A stretch of DNA of 64,000 bases. Origin: Porodaedalea pini. Lineage: Eukaryota > Basidiomycota > Agaricomycetes > Hymenochaetales > Hymenochaetaceae. Location of the stretch: NCBI GenBank assembly GCA_002794775.1, contig NBAY01000023.1, positions 310,001 through 374,000 on the forward strand, written 5' to 3'. Below are positions 33,744 through 45,110 of this stretch, one piece after another. Position 1 is the first letter of the stretch; each line of letters begins with the position of its first letter. The position numbers and the translations under genes were made by a program. Below the pieces are notes generated by a model, which worked only from the letters and a program-made list of their open reading frames with translations, ran no database searches and was not told the origin of the DNA.

Positions 33744-35033
33744 CTACGCGCCCGGCTGTCCGCAGAAGCGCTCAAAGACTTGGACGAAGAGCTCGGAGTC
33801 CTCCGCACCAGAGATAGCGTATTTCTACATAAAGTAAATAAAGCGACAGTGAATGCCCGCGTTGAGAAAACTGAAAAGAATCCCAGTAAGGGGGACTTAC
33901 GTTGTTGAAGACGAAGAATGGCACGCCGGAGATACCCATCATTTGTGCCTTCTGAATGCCGCGCTGGACCTCCTGCACATCACACGATCAAAAATCAGAT
34001 GAAACCTACTGTTGTCTATCAAGTTATTCAGGACAAACCTCCTTCTTCTCATCCGACTCAAGCCAAGTCTTCGCCTCCTCCTCGCTCGTGAAGAGACCGG
34101 CAGCGACGGCCTGAGAGGATAAGAAGCCTCTGTCTCCGATGTCTATAACATCATTCATATAAAAATGATTATGTCCGATTTGTTCGGCGCCTTCGGAGGG
34201 GTGGCTGAAACGTACCTTGCTCGCGTTCGAAGTATCCGTTGAAAAGTTTCTCCTACGGAGTCGTGAAAAATGAGACGAGATTTGCTCCATTATTGATGAC
34301 GACGAGCAAATGAGGATAATGCTTACGACTAAATCTGCTTGTAGTGCTTGACCACCCTTTTCATATGCTAGAGCAAGCAGCCTATGAGAACTAGAACATG
34401 TTGTCCGAGTTAATTTGCAAGGAAAAGAGCTGATATCGCAGTGGCCTACTCCGTGGTCTGCCTGACCGTCCCTCCGTATGAGCTAAAGCAAGCATATTCA
34501 ATTACCGGCCTATTAACGAGGGGATCGATCGAATGAAGCACACTGACAAGTTTATCCCGCTCTGCTTCCCGCGGGCTACCATCATCTTCTCCATTGCGTC
34601 AAAGCGTTCTTTGCCGAACTTCTGTTCATAGCGGCTCTTCTTGCTTACAGGTCTGCAATGTGTCCGACGAATTAAGTCATCTATAGCAAATATGGTGTGA
34701 TCTGAATCATAACTACTTACGCATCCTCCTTGAGAGTAGGATCCAATAGAAATGGGTGGAACTCGACTTCGAAGTCGACATTTAGGCCGCGCTCCCTTGC
34801 GATCTGGATTGCGCGGTCGAGCTTACGCTTGCCAATGTAGCAGAACGGACAGATCGAGTCCTGAAGCGATCAACACGGGTCAGGCCTTTATATTCTCTGC
34901 CGACGATAGATACCGGGAACACAGGAAAAAAAGTTCCTGGAAAAGGGGTAGAAGAAAACTATTCATCGCATACCGAAGTGACGTCGATCTTGATGTTCGT
35001 AGGCTCGTCAGCACCAGAAGCAGCTGTCGTCAT
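33744..35033 (-). CDS. FrnE/DsbA-like thioredoxin-fold oxidoreductase
   Basis: This is a protein of the 2-hydroxychromene-2-carboxylate isomerase/DsbA (FrnE) family, predicted to do dithiol-disulphide chemistry. Nine exons (35033-34974, 34860-34721, 34652-34548, 34482-34450, 34390-34327, 34252-34216, 34142-34039, 33972-33901, 33824-33744) join exactly to 231 residues, the normal family size. The active site is DSICPFCYIGKRKLDRA: a CPFC where FrnE proteins usually have CPWC. Other family marks are VEFHPFLLDP, DSHRLLALA, GISGVPFFVFNN with the cis-Pro, and KYAISGA. The frame stays open upstream to a Met at 35219 with a basic, Arg-rich stretch that could act as a mitochondrial presequence, so two products are possible. 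Confidence 0.9.
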
Positions 35034-35229
35034 CGTGCGCCTTTGCTCTTTGATGCCAAAACTCAGGCCACAATTAGTTTTCGAGTATCTTGATTGGAGA
35101 CGTGTATTTGAAAGAACTGAGAAAGTCCCAAGGGTCGGAGCTCTTGGAGGTTTCAAGATGGGCCTTCTAAAGTAAACAGCTTTTAGGAGTGAGGGGACGC
35201 TGAGAGTGAGACGAGGCATGTGGACAGGC

Positions 35230-35252
35230 CATTTATACTGCGCATTTATAAG
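35230..35252 (-). promoter_or_regulatory. Tandem TATA-like boxes upstream of the FrnE-like gene
   Basis: Two TATAAAT motifs on the minus strand at about 35251-35245 and 35237-35231, just upstream of the alternative Met at 35219. They suggest transcription starts close to 35210-35220, leaving it open whether that Met is included in the message. Confidence 0.45.
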
Positions 35253-35259
35253 CCCCACG

Positions 35260-35775
35260 TATCGGCGAGGGGAGCGAGGAAGATAATTCGACGCATATGG
35301 AAGGCGGCTGAGGAATTACTGCTGACGTCACCAAAGCGGTCCACCTGGACACTTCTTCCGGTCACGGCATCAGTCATCGTATTTCACGTCCAACTGTGTT
35401 TCCTCAACAGTTAGTTACCTGTTAGAATTCAAACGCCATGTTAGATTTTAAAATGCTTCGATAGTACTTGTTCTACCGAAAATAAACACCTTGTTGCCAG
35501 CTACGAAATAACATCGTACCAATATTAAGGACCATCATTCACAGGTAGTATCGCCCCCTCTATTGCCGAAATCAAGTCTCATGGAAGGAGTGCGCAGGTC
35601 TCCGTGCTACCGATGCGACACCGTCAGAATGCCCTTCCTCAAAACGAATGTCGCTCAATTGACTGTTCACTTCAGGTTCTTTTGCTTCCGCCCGAATGCG
35701 AATAAGGAAGCGATTACAGACTATACTGTGAAGGACGCCCCACGTCCTAATCGAAACGGAGTGATCAGAATAAGC
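35260..35775. other. Intergenic
   Basis: No gene recognised; only short frames. Confidence 0.45.
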
Positions 35776-37800
35776 TTATCGTAAAGCAGATAAGAGCTGA
35801 GAGTAGACCCACGCTGTCAGGAAAATCAATAGCGCCGGTTCAGTGCTTGTGATAACGGCGTGCGCTACAGCAGAGACTGCACGTTGGTAAGTCAATAGTA
35901 CGAAAGCGTTCAAGTATTCGGAATCCACGTACCTAGCACGAGAAGATAATATACAATTCCTGATTAAAGATAGAAAATCTAATGGATAAGTATGGGCCTG
36001 CACAAAATTAGCAGGTGATGTGAGTTACCGTCCTCAAGCATCCGTCACAGTATGGTCGAATGTCGCAGCCGATCTGTTTTAAAACAAAAAAAGTCCTATT
36101 TTAAAAGAGACGAACATGCTTTCGCAATAATAATTCCTAGGACAACTTAGAAAGTGGACAGAGGAATCAGCCAGAAGTACACGAATGAACAGGAGAGCTG
36201 TCTCACATGTCTCAGAGGCGATACAGGTTGCATTGGCCAGCCAAACCAGTTCTCCCTCGAACGACTGACCTCAACCAGGAAATACTTCAATTGGAAAGCA
36301 CAGTTGAGTCAATTTCTTGTCCAGTGAGATGTGAACAGTACATTGAAATGTGTTCTTGATATTAACATGGTCGTCGATTCCCATTAGAATCTCAAGAAGA
36401 TAAGATGAAGGCAATTTAGTGAATGGGTATCGACAGAGACTAGTTCTGACCGTGTAAACAGCGATGAGTCCTACAAGGACGGAGCGATTGCAGCTCCAGA
36501 GAGCGTAAGCCCTGACGTAGAGGATAGCTAAAAAAACTCGATCAAGTAGCATAAGGCAAAATACTCGAACAAGACGAGATAAATAATCACAGACGCCCAC
36601 ACTCCGAGGAGCAATACACAAAGAAGATCAATACTGAGAAACAAATAGTATTAGAGAAAGATGCGCGAAGATTGTTTGGAATGCTTACAGCCATTTTCAT
36701 AAGTCCTGCGACACGTGCATGTCACGTGAAGTGAGCCGCATCAGAGCCAAAATGTCGAAAAATTAGAATGAATGCTTATTTTCTCTGTAAATTCTGCACA
36801 GTACCCGCTCATTAAGTACTCAAAAAAAAGGCATGGTTCTCAGGAGAAGAAATATGTAAAATAGGGAGCAATAAATTGACTGTGTAGGTGGGTGGAGATC
36901 AAACAAGTGCAACTGGTCTGTTCTCTCACCCATTTCTACTGAGATTCAAAAATTATGGCTCCCCTACATCTATCTATAAAATTCTTTCCTGTGACTGTAA
37001 ATTAAGTATATGACTATACCAACATCTCCTGAAAGTTTGAAGCCAATCCATTCAGTATTCATGGTCCAGCAGCAAGATTTGTGTTCCACTTCAAGCTCTT
37101 TCCACCCTCCTTTTCTCACAACAGGTCTTGCAGAGTAGAACACAAATCTTGCTGCTGGACCATGAATACTGAATGGATTGGCTTCAAACTTGCAGGAGAT
37201 GTTGGTATAGTCATATACTTAATTTACAGTCACAGGAAAGAATTTTATAGATAGATGTAGGGGAGCCATAATTTTTGAATCTCAGTAGAAATGGGTGAGA
37301 GAACAGACCAGCTGCACTTGTTTGATCTCCACCCACCTACACAGTCAATTTATTGCTCCCTATTTTACATATTTCTTCTCCTGAGAACCATGCCTTTTTT
37401 TTGAGTACTTAATGAGCGGGTACTGTGCAGAATTTACAGAGAAAATAGGCATTCATTCTAATTTTTTGACATTTTGGCTCTGATGCGGCTCACTTCACAT
37501 GACATGCATGTGTTGCAGGACTTATGAAAATGGCTGTAATGAGACAATGATTGGAAAGCGACTTTACAGAGCTGAGATGCGGGTCAGTCAATGATTTTCG
37601 AGCTACGTAATTTCGAGGGAATGACTAACATGTGGATTCGAGTTGACATCAGTGTAAGATGTAACTACAAAGGATCAGCAAGGCCACGACCATTGCAAGA
37701 TGGCAAACGAACACTCACCATAAATAATGCCAATGGTGCAGTAAAGGACTAAATAGCAATTAGCAAAGAAAAGAGGCTAGAAGAGGGACAGCCTGGAATG
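35776..37800 (-). pseudogene. Second DUF6533-like gene, interrupted (probable relic)
   Basis: On the minus strand, a frame around 36530-36450 reads AILYVRAYALWSCNRSVLVG, the same block as AILYLRAYAVWGGDRQILL of the gene at 13176-15705, and it is preceded by a CAG/TAG acceptor-like site. Hydrophobic frames on both sides (35776-36003; about 37690-37780) fit membrane segments. The N-terminal LTFDDE/NRYLPF block was not found in good form, and the foldback element 36685-37539 lies about 165 bp upstream of the conserved block. Exon structure could not be completed, so I call it a relic. An intact but unusual gene is possible. Confidence 0.45.
36685..37539. repeat. Foldback element copy 2 (855-bp palindrome)
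   Basis: It has the same length, ends (TTACAGCC... and its complement) and spacer as the copy at 13693-14547, at roughly 95% identity by eye. Diagnostic variants are shared by both of its own arms. TA flanks CAG on both sides. The right arm has lost several CpGs (CACGTG to CACATG or CATGTG), while the left arm keeps them. Confidence 0.92.
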
Positions 37801-38620
37801 CTAGAAATGTAAGTTTTCTTCTCCAAACGTAAGGAAAAAGTCATAGACCTGTAGTTCAGAATTTTTATAGTTGTTGGTCATTGACCGAGCTCAGAATGGA
37901 TAGCATACCAGTAAGGTGAGTCTGGCACCTGGACGTATAGCAGTGTTTAACATTATTTCAATCACTCTCTGATCTCGCAGACTAATAATGCTGACCTATA
38001 ACATACTGGATCTCAACAGTCAACGGACTTATGCTGGTTGAGATGCATGAAATGGACATACTTTGTTGGAGATATAAGCTCCATTCAAGACGACTTTCCC
38101 TGGTGCATCCAAACTAGCCATTGCATGCAAGACACTGGAGTGGGCGCTGCCTTTGATGCAGACCCTAGGCTTGATAAAGGGAAGCGATGAACAGCATCAC
38201 CCTTCGAAGGAGACTAATAAGATATATAATGCTGATATTGCCCTTTAACGATGCTAACACCATAAACCTGTCAACAAGATGAAGATGCGAAATTGAAATA
38301 TACCTGCATCATGATTTACTAGCAAAAATCTTCTGAACTTGGACCACAGTATGCATTGGGCTTCAAGTTGATCATCCCCAGCATGATTTATTTGTAGCCC
38401 AGACGTAAATGAAATTCTTGTGAGGCCTTCTGCGCTTACGGCTATGGTAAAGCGGCATAGCCGACTCTTCACATGATGTTACTTTTATAATCTCTGCTAT
38501 CTACTACTAACAGACTGCCAACCGCAAAGGAACTGAAACAAAACAAGAGACTAAGTACATAGTGCGTGAATGCTGGTGTGGGTTAACTAGGAAGATAAGA
38601 CATAGTGGGATTTGGGATAT
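37540..38620. other. Region between foldback element and LINE
   Basis: No complete gene seen. It may hold 5' exons of the second DUF6533-like gene. A 72-codon minus-strand frame at 38254-38472 is not recognised. Confidence 0.35.
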
Positions 38621-38624
38621 ATAA

Positions 38625-41600
38625 CTAAAGGTAAAAGGAGGGTGGTAATTCAGATAAAAGAGGCATACTGTCTGGCGGGCGACAGAACAAAAAATAGGCG
38701 AATTTTAGAAGAAGGATAAAATTATTAGGGCGAAACCAGTCAGAGAATGATAGAGATAAAGAGCGTTGACGATAAAGGCCGTTTCGAACAAATGTAAAAA
38801 AAGGACAACAATTAAGAATGTGACGGACATCATGTTTAATGCATGCTGGGTCTGGGCAACAGGGTTCGAGGTTCCGATTATGCAGATTGAGTGCATTCAG
38901 CATTAAGCTGGCGGCACGAGAAAGAACTGTGCGGTGTATCTTTTTCCTTGGAGGAAGCTTCAAAAACGGATGGAGGGATTGTGTTGGGTGAAGGATGAAC
39001 GAGGACGGCTCCATTATGGAACGGTGTCCACGAAGGTTAAGGGTGTTGGCTTTCCATTCTCAAAGAAGATCGAGCTGTACTTGCGCCTTCAAGTTGGGGA
39101 GCGAATCCGGTATGGGCTCGTGATCGGGTTTGGATGCAGCGTCTTTTGCGAGCTTATCAGCTATGGAGTTACCCAGCACTCCCCGGTGGGAAGGAAGCCA
39201 CTGGATCATGATGTGTGAGGCCTCATGATGGAGGGCGAGGAAGATCCTGCATAGATGACAGAAGGTTATAATGAACTCCGCATGTCAGGTATCATTCGAA
39301 AAGATAAGCTCGACGCTGTTAAGCGAGTCTGTAACGATATGGATATGGATGGGTGTGAAGCACTTCGCAAGGAGAAAAGATATACGACACATGGCTGCAA
39401 TGAGTGCTTCCTGCTCTTCAAACAGTATGTTTGAACGAGAGTGCGCTGCTGAAGAAAAGACAGCTAGTTCTTGGTGATCATGTATAATGGCGAATCCGTG
39501 ACCGCCGTTGTAGGAGCCATCAGCATCAGGAATGATGGAGCCATCTGTAAAGATGAAATATTGATAAGGAGGAGGGTGTAAAAAGAACAAGTTGAAATTT
39601 CGAATAGCGCAGTAGCGTTGTGATAATGAAGGAATAGGAGTCATAATGAGACGAGAGTGAATTGGAGTAAACAAAGGATAGGAAATAGTTTTAGGGATCA
39701 AAATGTTGGGAAGGAGCGATGATGTTAGATATTGGTTTGATATGGGGTTATGTTGAGAATGAGCAAAATATGACAATAGAAATCATTGGGAAAGCGAACG
39801 TATGAAGAGATTGAGAGGTGGGCAAGATAAAAAGGATTCAGCCACAGCCGGCTGAATGCTGCTGTGAAGGACTGAATGGAGAAAGCAATTTTGAGTTTTC
39901 TGAAGTATAGAAGAAATAAATGGCGAGTCAGGAAAGAGGACGGTGCCATAAATGGTGACAGAACGAATTAGGCCGAAATATAAAAGATGGGTGTGTTGAA
40001 AATATGCGCCATTGGAGTGGTTAAAAAGAAAATAGCATTGGTGCAGGGTAGAAAGAGCTTTGTTCACCTGGGCTTCAAAATGGAGTTTGGGCGAAAGGTC
40101 GTAAGAAAAAATAACGCCTAACCAAGTAAGGTGGCGTGATGGGCGAATGACGCGGTTGTTAGATAAAGACAAAGACGCGTTAGAAGAGGTGGGTGAGTCT
40201 GTTAAGAAGGGCTGAAAAATAATGTCAGCTACGGGGTGATATGGAATAATGTGAAGAAGTTCAATGGCGTCTGGATCAATGGACAAGCCAAGAGATTGAA
40301 ACTGAAGAGAAAGGAATTGAAATTGGTTGCAAAGGCGGACTAAATTGGTCCAAAGGCTGAGTGATCGTGAATAAAGAAGGTGGTCGTCCATGTATGCGAG
40401 TAAAGGACAATGAGGACCGAATCAAGTATTATAAGCTGTAATAGCATCAGCTGCAGTGAAAACTGAAATAAGGGGTGATAACGGTGATCCTTGGGGGACT
40501 CCACGATTGGGTTTAATAAAGGGAGGAGAGAAGAAATTATTAAAATGGAAAGAAATAGGATGGTCTTTTAGCCAGACTGAAAGGACGTGAATAATATTGG
40601 GGTGGAGGTTGGATTGGATAAGTTTTGTAAGAAGGCGATTATGAGAAATGTTATCAAAAAAAACCTTGAATGTCAATGGTAAGGATAGAAGTGATGAAGT
40701 AGCAGTGTCGATGAGTGACAGACTTATGCCCATCACCAACGCTTAGCATAAAAGGTTGAGATTGAATTGTAGAAAGCAACTCGTAGCAGGCTGTAAGGGA
40801 AGATTGATGTTTCCGACACCCATGTTGAGTGTCAGGAAGAAGATGATTGGATTCAAAAAAAGGTTGCAAAATGTTAAAAAGAACTTGTTCAAAAAGTTTA
40901 CCGATGGTGTCAACCAAGGTAATTGGACAATAAGCTCTTGGGACTGAGAAATCAGAATGTTTGGGTTTTGGAACGAATGTGACAAGCAAAGTTTTGAAGA
41001 ATAAAGGAAAGTGGCCAATCTGCAGACATAAAGAAAAGAGATTCACAAAAAATTGTCTGCGGTGTTCGATGAGAAGCTCAAGGTGTTGGTACGAGATATG
41101 ACTGTTGCCAGGACTCGTTTCGCGATTGATGCCTCGGAGCACATCGTGTATGTCGCTCATCTCAATGGGGCAATAATCACAGAGGGCAGGGAGAGGAATG
41201 ACCTCCGGCGTAGACGCTAAGGGTGAAAAGAACGTTTCATGAAAGAGGGACATTTTATCAGTTTCTGTGAGTGTAAACGACCTGTTGGACATGCGCAGCA
41301 TGCTGATAGGGGTGCGGTGGCATGCAGTACCCAAAAACTGATTGCACCAGGCTGTATGCGTGTCGGATTGCTGCAGACGAGCACCAAAGAATGCATTTTT
41401 AGCTCGAGTGATTTTGGTGTCGAGACGTTTTCACGAATTGGGCTGAGGGTTACGACAGTGTGCGTGGTAGAGTTTCGAACATGTTTTGGACCACCAGGCA
41501 TTGGGGCCGAAGTACGAACAGGATTTTTGTTTGCAAAGAAAGGAAATGGCAAAATCAGAAAAGGAAGATTGAAAGGAAAAAAGGAGGTTGTCCAGCGACT

Positions 41601-42452
41601 TGGGAGATTGAATCCCTTCTAATGAGAAGGAAAATAACTTGGAATCACAGAATTATGCTACAAAAGCAGGCAAATCACGAGAGTGAATTGAACGAAGGGG
41701 GGTTGTGAAGGAGGAGCGAGCGCATCAACGTTGAACGAAAAACGAATGGGAAGATGATCGGAAGAAATATCCAGAGATGGGTCTGAAATGGAAATATGAT
41801 CTAACAAAAGGGGGGCGAAGTCGTCTGAAGCAATGACGAGGTCGATAATAGATTTGGAGTTGTTAGAACGATTGAAGTAGGTGTGTTGATTTGGAGGGTT
41901 ACAAACAAGTAAGCTGTTCTCGTTGATCCAGTCAACGAGTGATGTCGACTTCAAAAATTTGGCGGATTGTGCTGGGAAAGACCAAAGATCTGCGTGTCGA
42001 TTAAAGTCCCCCAAAAAAATATTGGAGGGAAGGTAGAGCGAAGGGAAAGGTTCTTTGAACTCGTGAAGACTAGGAGAACTGTAAACATTCCAAAGTAAAA
42101 GAGGGGTTAGGTCTCTCCGAGTGATGGAAATTATGGTGATGTTTGGAGACAGGGAATCGGGGTTGTATAAGGAAGCGCAATAGATAATACGAGGATGTAC
42201 AAGTGTACAGCATCATGGTTTAGCAGATGAAGAGGGATGAAAGGCAGTATAGGGAGTGGAATTACAAATCTGAAAAACTTGAGAACCAGAAGGGGAAGTT
42301 TTAGAGGGAACAATTGATGAAATTGTTGGAATCTCTTGAAAGCAAATGATATCAGGAGAGACATGTGTGGAGGAAAAGGCACGTAAGAGATAGTCAAAAG
42401 TGGGTTCTGAATTGCGAAGATTAAGAGAAAAGACAGAAATAGTGTCAGTCAT
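38625..42452 (-). pseudogene. LINE ORF2: APE endonuclease, reverse transcriptase, RNase H, CCHC-like tail
   Basis: The start MTDTISVFSLNLRNS lies 6 nt after the ORF1 stop. The endonuclease of the exonuclease-endonuclease-phosphatase type (about 42450-41680) shows DIICFQEI, GDFNRHADLW and SSDHLPI. RT (about 41330-39900) shows GVPQGSPLSPLIS and the catalytic YMDDH. RNase H (about 39570-39100) shows FTDGS, EEQEAL, DSLNSVEL, then WLPSHRGVLGN and IADKLAKDA. The end has CCPDPAC-x4-H-x4-CC (about 38870-38810), a typical LINE tail. Stops, nearly all TGA, interrupt it near 42223, 40420, 39284 and 39050, and other frame breaks lie around 41650-41340. It was once autonomous; now dead. Confidence 0.88.
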
Positions 42453-42458
42453 AAGAGT

Positions 42459-44687
42459 CTAGTAAGGGGAATGATAGTTGTGGCGAGCTGGACACTCTGT
42501 GGACCTGGCACTATGATTGCTCCCACAGTTAATGCAGTGGGCGAAGTGGTCGCATTGAAGATTGTCAGATGCGGTACATGGAGCGCATTTGGCGACATGA
42601 ACAGCGGTTCGGTGGGGTTCAGAACAAATCGCACAGCGAGCTACTGAGCGACACTTTGAAGCCGGGTGTCCCAGGCAATGGCAATTGTCGCACTGGTTAA
42701 TAGTTAGGCAAGCCTTCATTTCTTCGAGACGGTGAATAACTCTAAACACAGGGACAGAGCAGTTATTGTGAAGGAAAAAGTGGTCGAAACAGAGGTGGGA
42801 GTCATCCTTGAGGATAACAGATACATTGCAATAGTTGCGTTGATTGAGACACTCGATGGATGACATGAAGCGGGGAGGGAACATGAACTCGTGACCCTTG
42901 AATTGCAGCAGGGCAGAGATTTCTTTGATCAAATCTTTCTCCAAATAGATGAGTTTAGTGTCCTTGTCATAGACTAGGAAACCAGGGATAACCATCTTGA
43001 ACTGAGGCGATGGTGTAAAAGCCTTAGCACCCGAAATGTTAATGATTCAGTTAAGCTGGGTCACGAGCAAGCTGTGCTGGGCATCGAAATCAGAACAGAT
43101 ATTAGTGAAGGCAATAAGAAGGTTGCTGTTGGTCGTGTATTCTACGTTCAACACAACAAGGTATTTAAAGAGCGGATTGCCCTTGAGGCCTGCGTGAACC
43201 ACGTTTTTAACAGAAAGAGTAGAAGGGCAAACTGCAAGGTCCCCTGGGAGTGAAAAGAAGATACAGCGGACATTGCGGACACAGGTATTCACTGATCCAT
43301 TAGATCGATTGATTGGAACAGTAGAGACTTCCCCTTGAGGGTTCTGTTCGGTAACACGGACTACTTTGGTAGGAGTAGCCTTTGGTTTCTTTTGAGCAGC
43401 TTTGGTGTAGGTGACTGTGGTGAAACCGTCCTGATCCATTCCAATGGCTTTGATGGGTGGATAATAAACTTTAGTCTGGGATCCACATGGCGCATTGTGT
43501 GCTGAATGGGCATAACCATCAGGTGCGATGATGGTGCCCTCCGAAGTCATACGATAACCAGAACCCAGTACACGAGTTTTGGCAATAGCAGCGGCATATA
43601 CTGTTTGTCCATTTTTTGGGGTCTGGACGTGCTGTTTGACAATAGGGGCTGGGGGTGGGAACCTGGGATCATGAGTAAAGCGAATGCCAATCGGGTCAGG
43701 TAAATTTTTAACATTCTTGTTAGAAATAGCGTTAGTAGAGACTGAAGGCCGAATAGTGGAGACCGAGACATCCAAAAGCTGTTTTTTGATATTGTTAGTT
43801 TTTTCCAAAATAGAAGATACAACTGAAGAAAGGTGTTGGATAGACCTGGACATAGCATGCATAGTGTCGGTGATTTCTTGGTTGCGGACAGTCTGGCTGT
43901 TAACATAAATATTCTCAAAAACATGTTTGAAAGAAGGTGAGTGAAGGCAATAAGTAGAATGAAAAGCTTCCAGACTCTCGTTAGCCGAGTTCTGGAGGGT
44001 GGTTTCGTCGTCCAAGGCATTGGATTTATTGATCCAAGATACCAGATTGGAGCCGATATTGGCAAGGATGGATCCGGCACGAACAGGATCATCATACCAG
44101 GGGGTAGAGGACGTCCATGTGGGCTGGGTGATGAATGTGTTAATCTTGTGGATGGTTTCCTTAGTAAGATCGGCGAAAGAAAGGTTGACTTTTTCGGCGA
44201 TGGCCGGATCCTCCTGCTCATCGATGTCGTTCATGAGGTTGTCGACCTGAGGGGCCTGGCTGGGGAATTCGTCCGGGATGTACAGATCATCGTCCATAGC
44301 ATCATTGTCAACACGAGCGGGAGGCGGGAGTGACCTATGTTCCTCCTCGGAATTCGAACGTTTAAGCGTGTTTTGAGACTCAGGTGTAGGGGGAAGATCC
44401 CCTTGTTTGCGAAGTTTGGCGGCATGTTCGTCCGCCTCGACATCGGGTGACCAATTGGCACGATTCGCTTGTACTTGAACACATACAGCATCATTGTGGT
44501 TGTAGGTCTTGTCGCGACCACAAACGACGCATAACTTGGCGGTCCCACTAACACACTGGCGACTGTGAAAGGGGAGATCCTGTTTACACTCCTCACACTT
44601 GGTGGGGTCCTTGGGATTGACAAGGGAACGAGTAGACTTTGTCTTATGCAGAGAAGCTTTTGCTCTGGTCAACATGTTGTTGTCCAT
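42459..44687 (-). pseudogene. LINE ORF1, gag-like protein with Cys/His zinc motifs
   Basis: An open frame of 546 codons (44687-43047) ends at a single TGA and continues in frame to 42459, giving about 740 codons. The N-terminus has CEECKQDLPFHSRQC and CVVCGRDKTYNHNDAVC, a Cys/His pair arrangement. The C-terminus has a series of knuckles: CDNCHCLGHPASKC, CAICSEPHRTAVHVAKC and CINCGSNHSARSTEC. These are typical of the RNA-binding ORF1 of Tad/L1-like elements. The internal TGA (LN-stop-IINI) is probably a former CGA. Confidence 0.85.
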
Positions 44688-44696
44688 AGCCTAGGG

Positions 44697-45110
44697 AGGA
44701 GACGAGACTGAAGTAGCTGAACGATTTTCCCACGATGGATGATGATGGTAGGAAAGGAAGTGATGTTACTGACCGCTGTTGCTCCGCCTTCTTCTTTGTG
44801 ACATCAACTGCATCTCTGCTCTTTACATATTCGTTAAATCTCAGAGAGAAAGCCTGAGATAGAACGTCTCGAGAGGAAGAAAAGGGAGTCAACTCTTTCA
44901 CTTCTTTTCCATTCTTCGCACGATGGGTTTATCAGCGGATGCAAGTTCCTTCTGCACTTCTGCGAACATCGGCTTCAACGTTCTCACTCTAGGATTACCT
45001 CCGGCGCTTGAGAAAGACGACAAGGATGAGTAAGAGTGTCATAGAGGCCTTTAAAGGGTGAGTTCCGTCGCAACCAGCATTTCTTCATTATCCTACTTAT
45101 CGTACTGAAG
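44697..45110. other. Flank between LINE and Old Yellow Enzyme gene
   Basis: On the minus strand an 85-codon frame (44901-44644, MKELTPFSSSRDVLSQAFS) starts here and runs into the LINE. It might be the 5' exon of a gene cut by the LINE but is not recognised. The right part is the promoter of the gene at 45111. Confidence 0.35.

Larger units (their letters stand above)
38625..44696 (-). mobile_element. Non-LTR retrotransposon (LINE, Tad/L1-like with RNase H), decayed
   Basis: A roughly 6-kb LINE with two frames, ORF1 (gag-like) and ORF2 (endonuclease-RT-RNase H-C-terminal Cys motif), on the minus strand. No LTRs flank it. Both ORFs are broken by several TGA stops. The 5' end is placed just before the ORF1 Met at 44687 and the 3' end just after the last ORF2 motif; target-site duplications and a tail were not resolved, so both ends are approximate. 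Confidence 0.9.
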
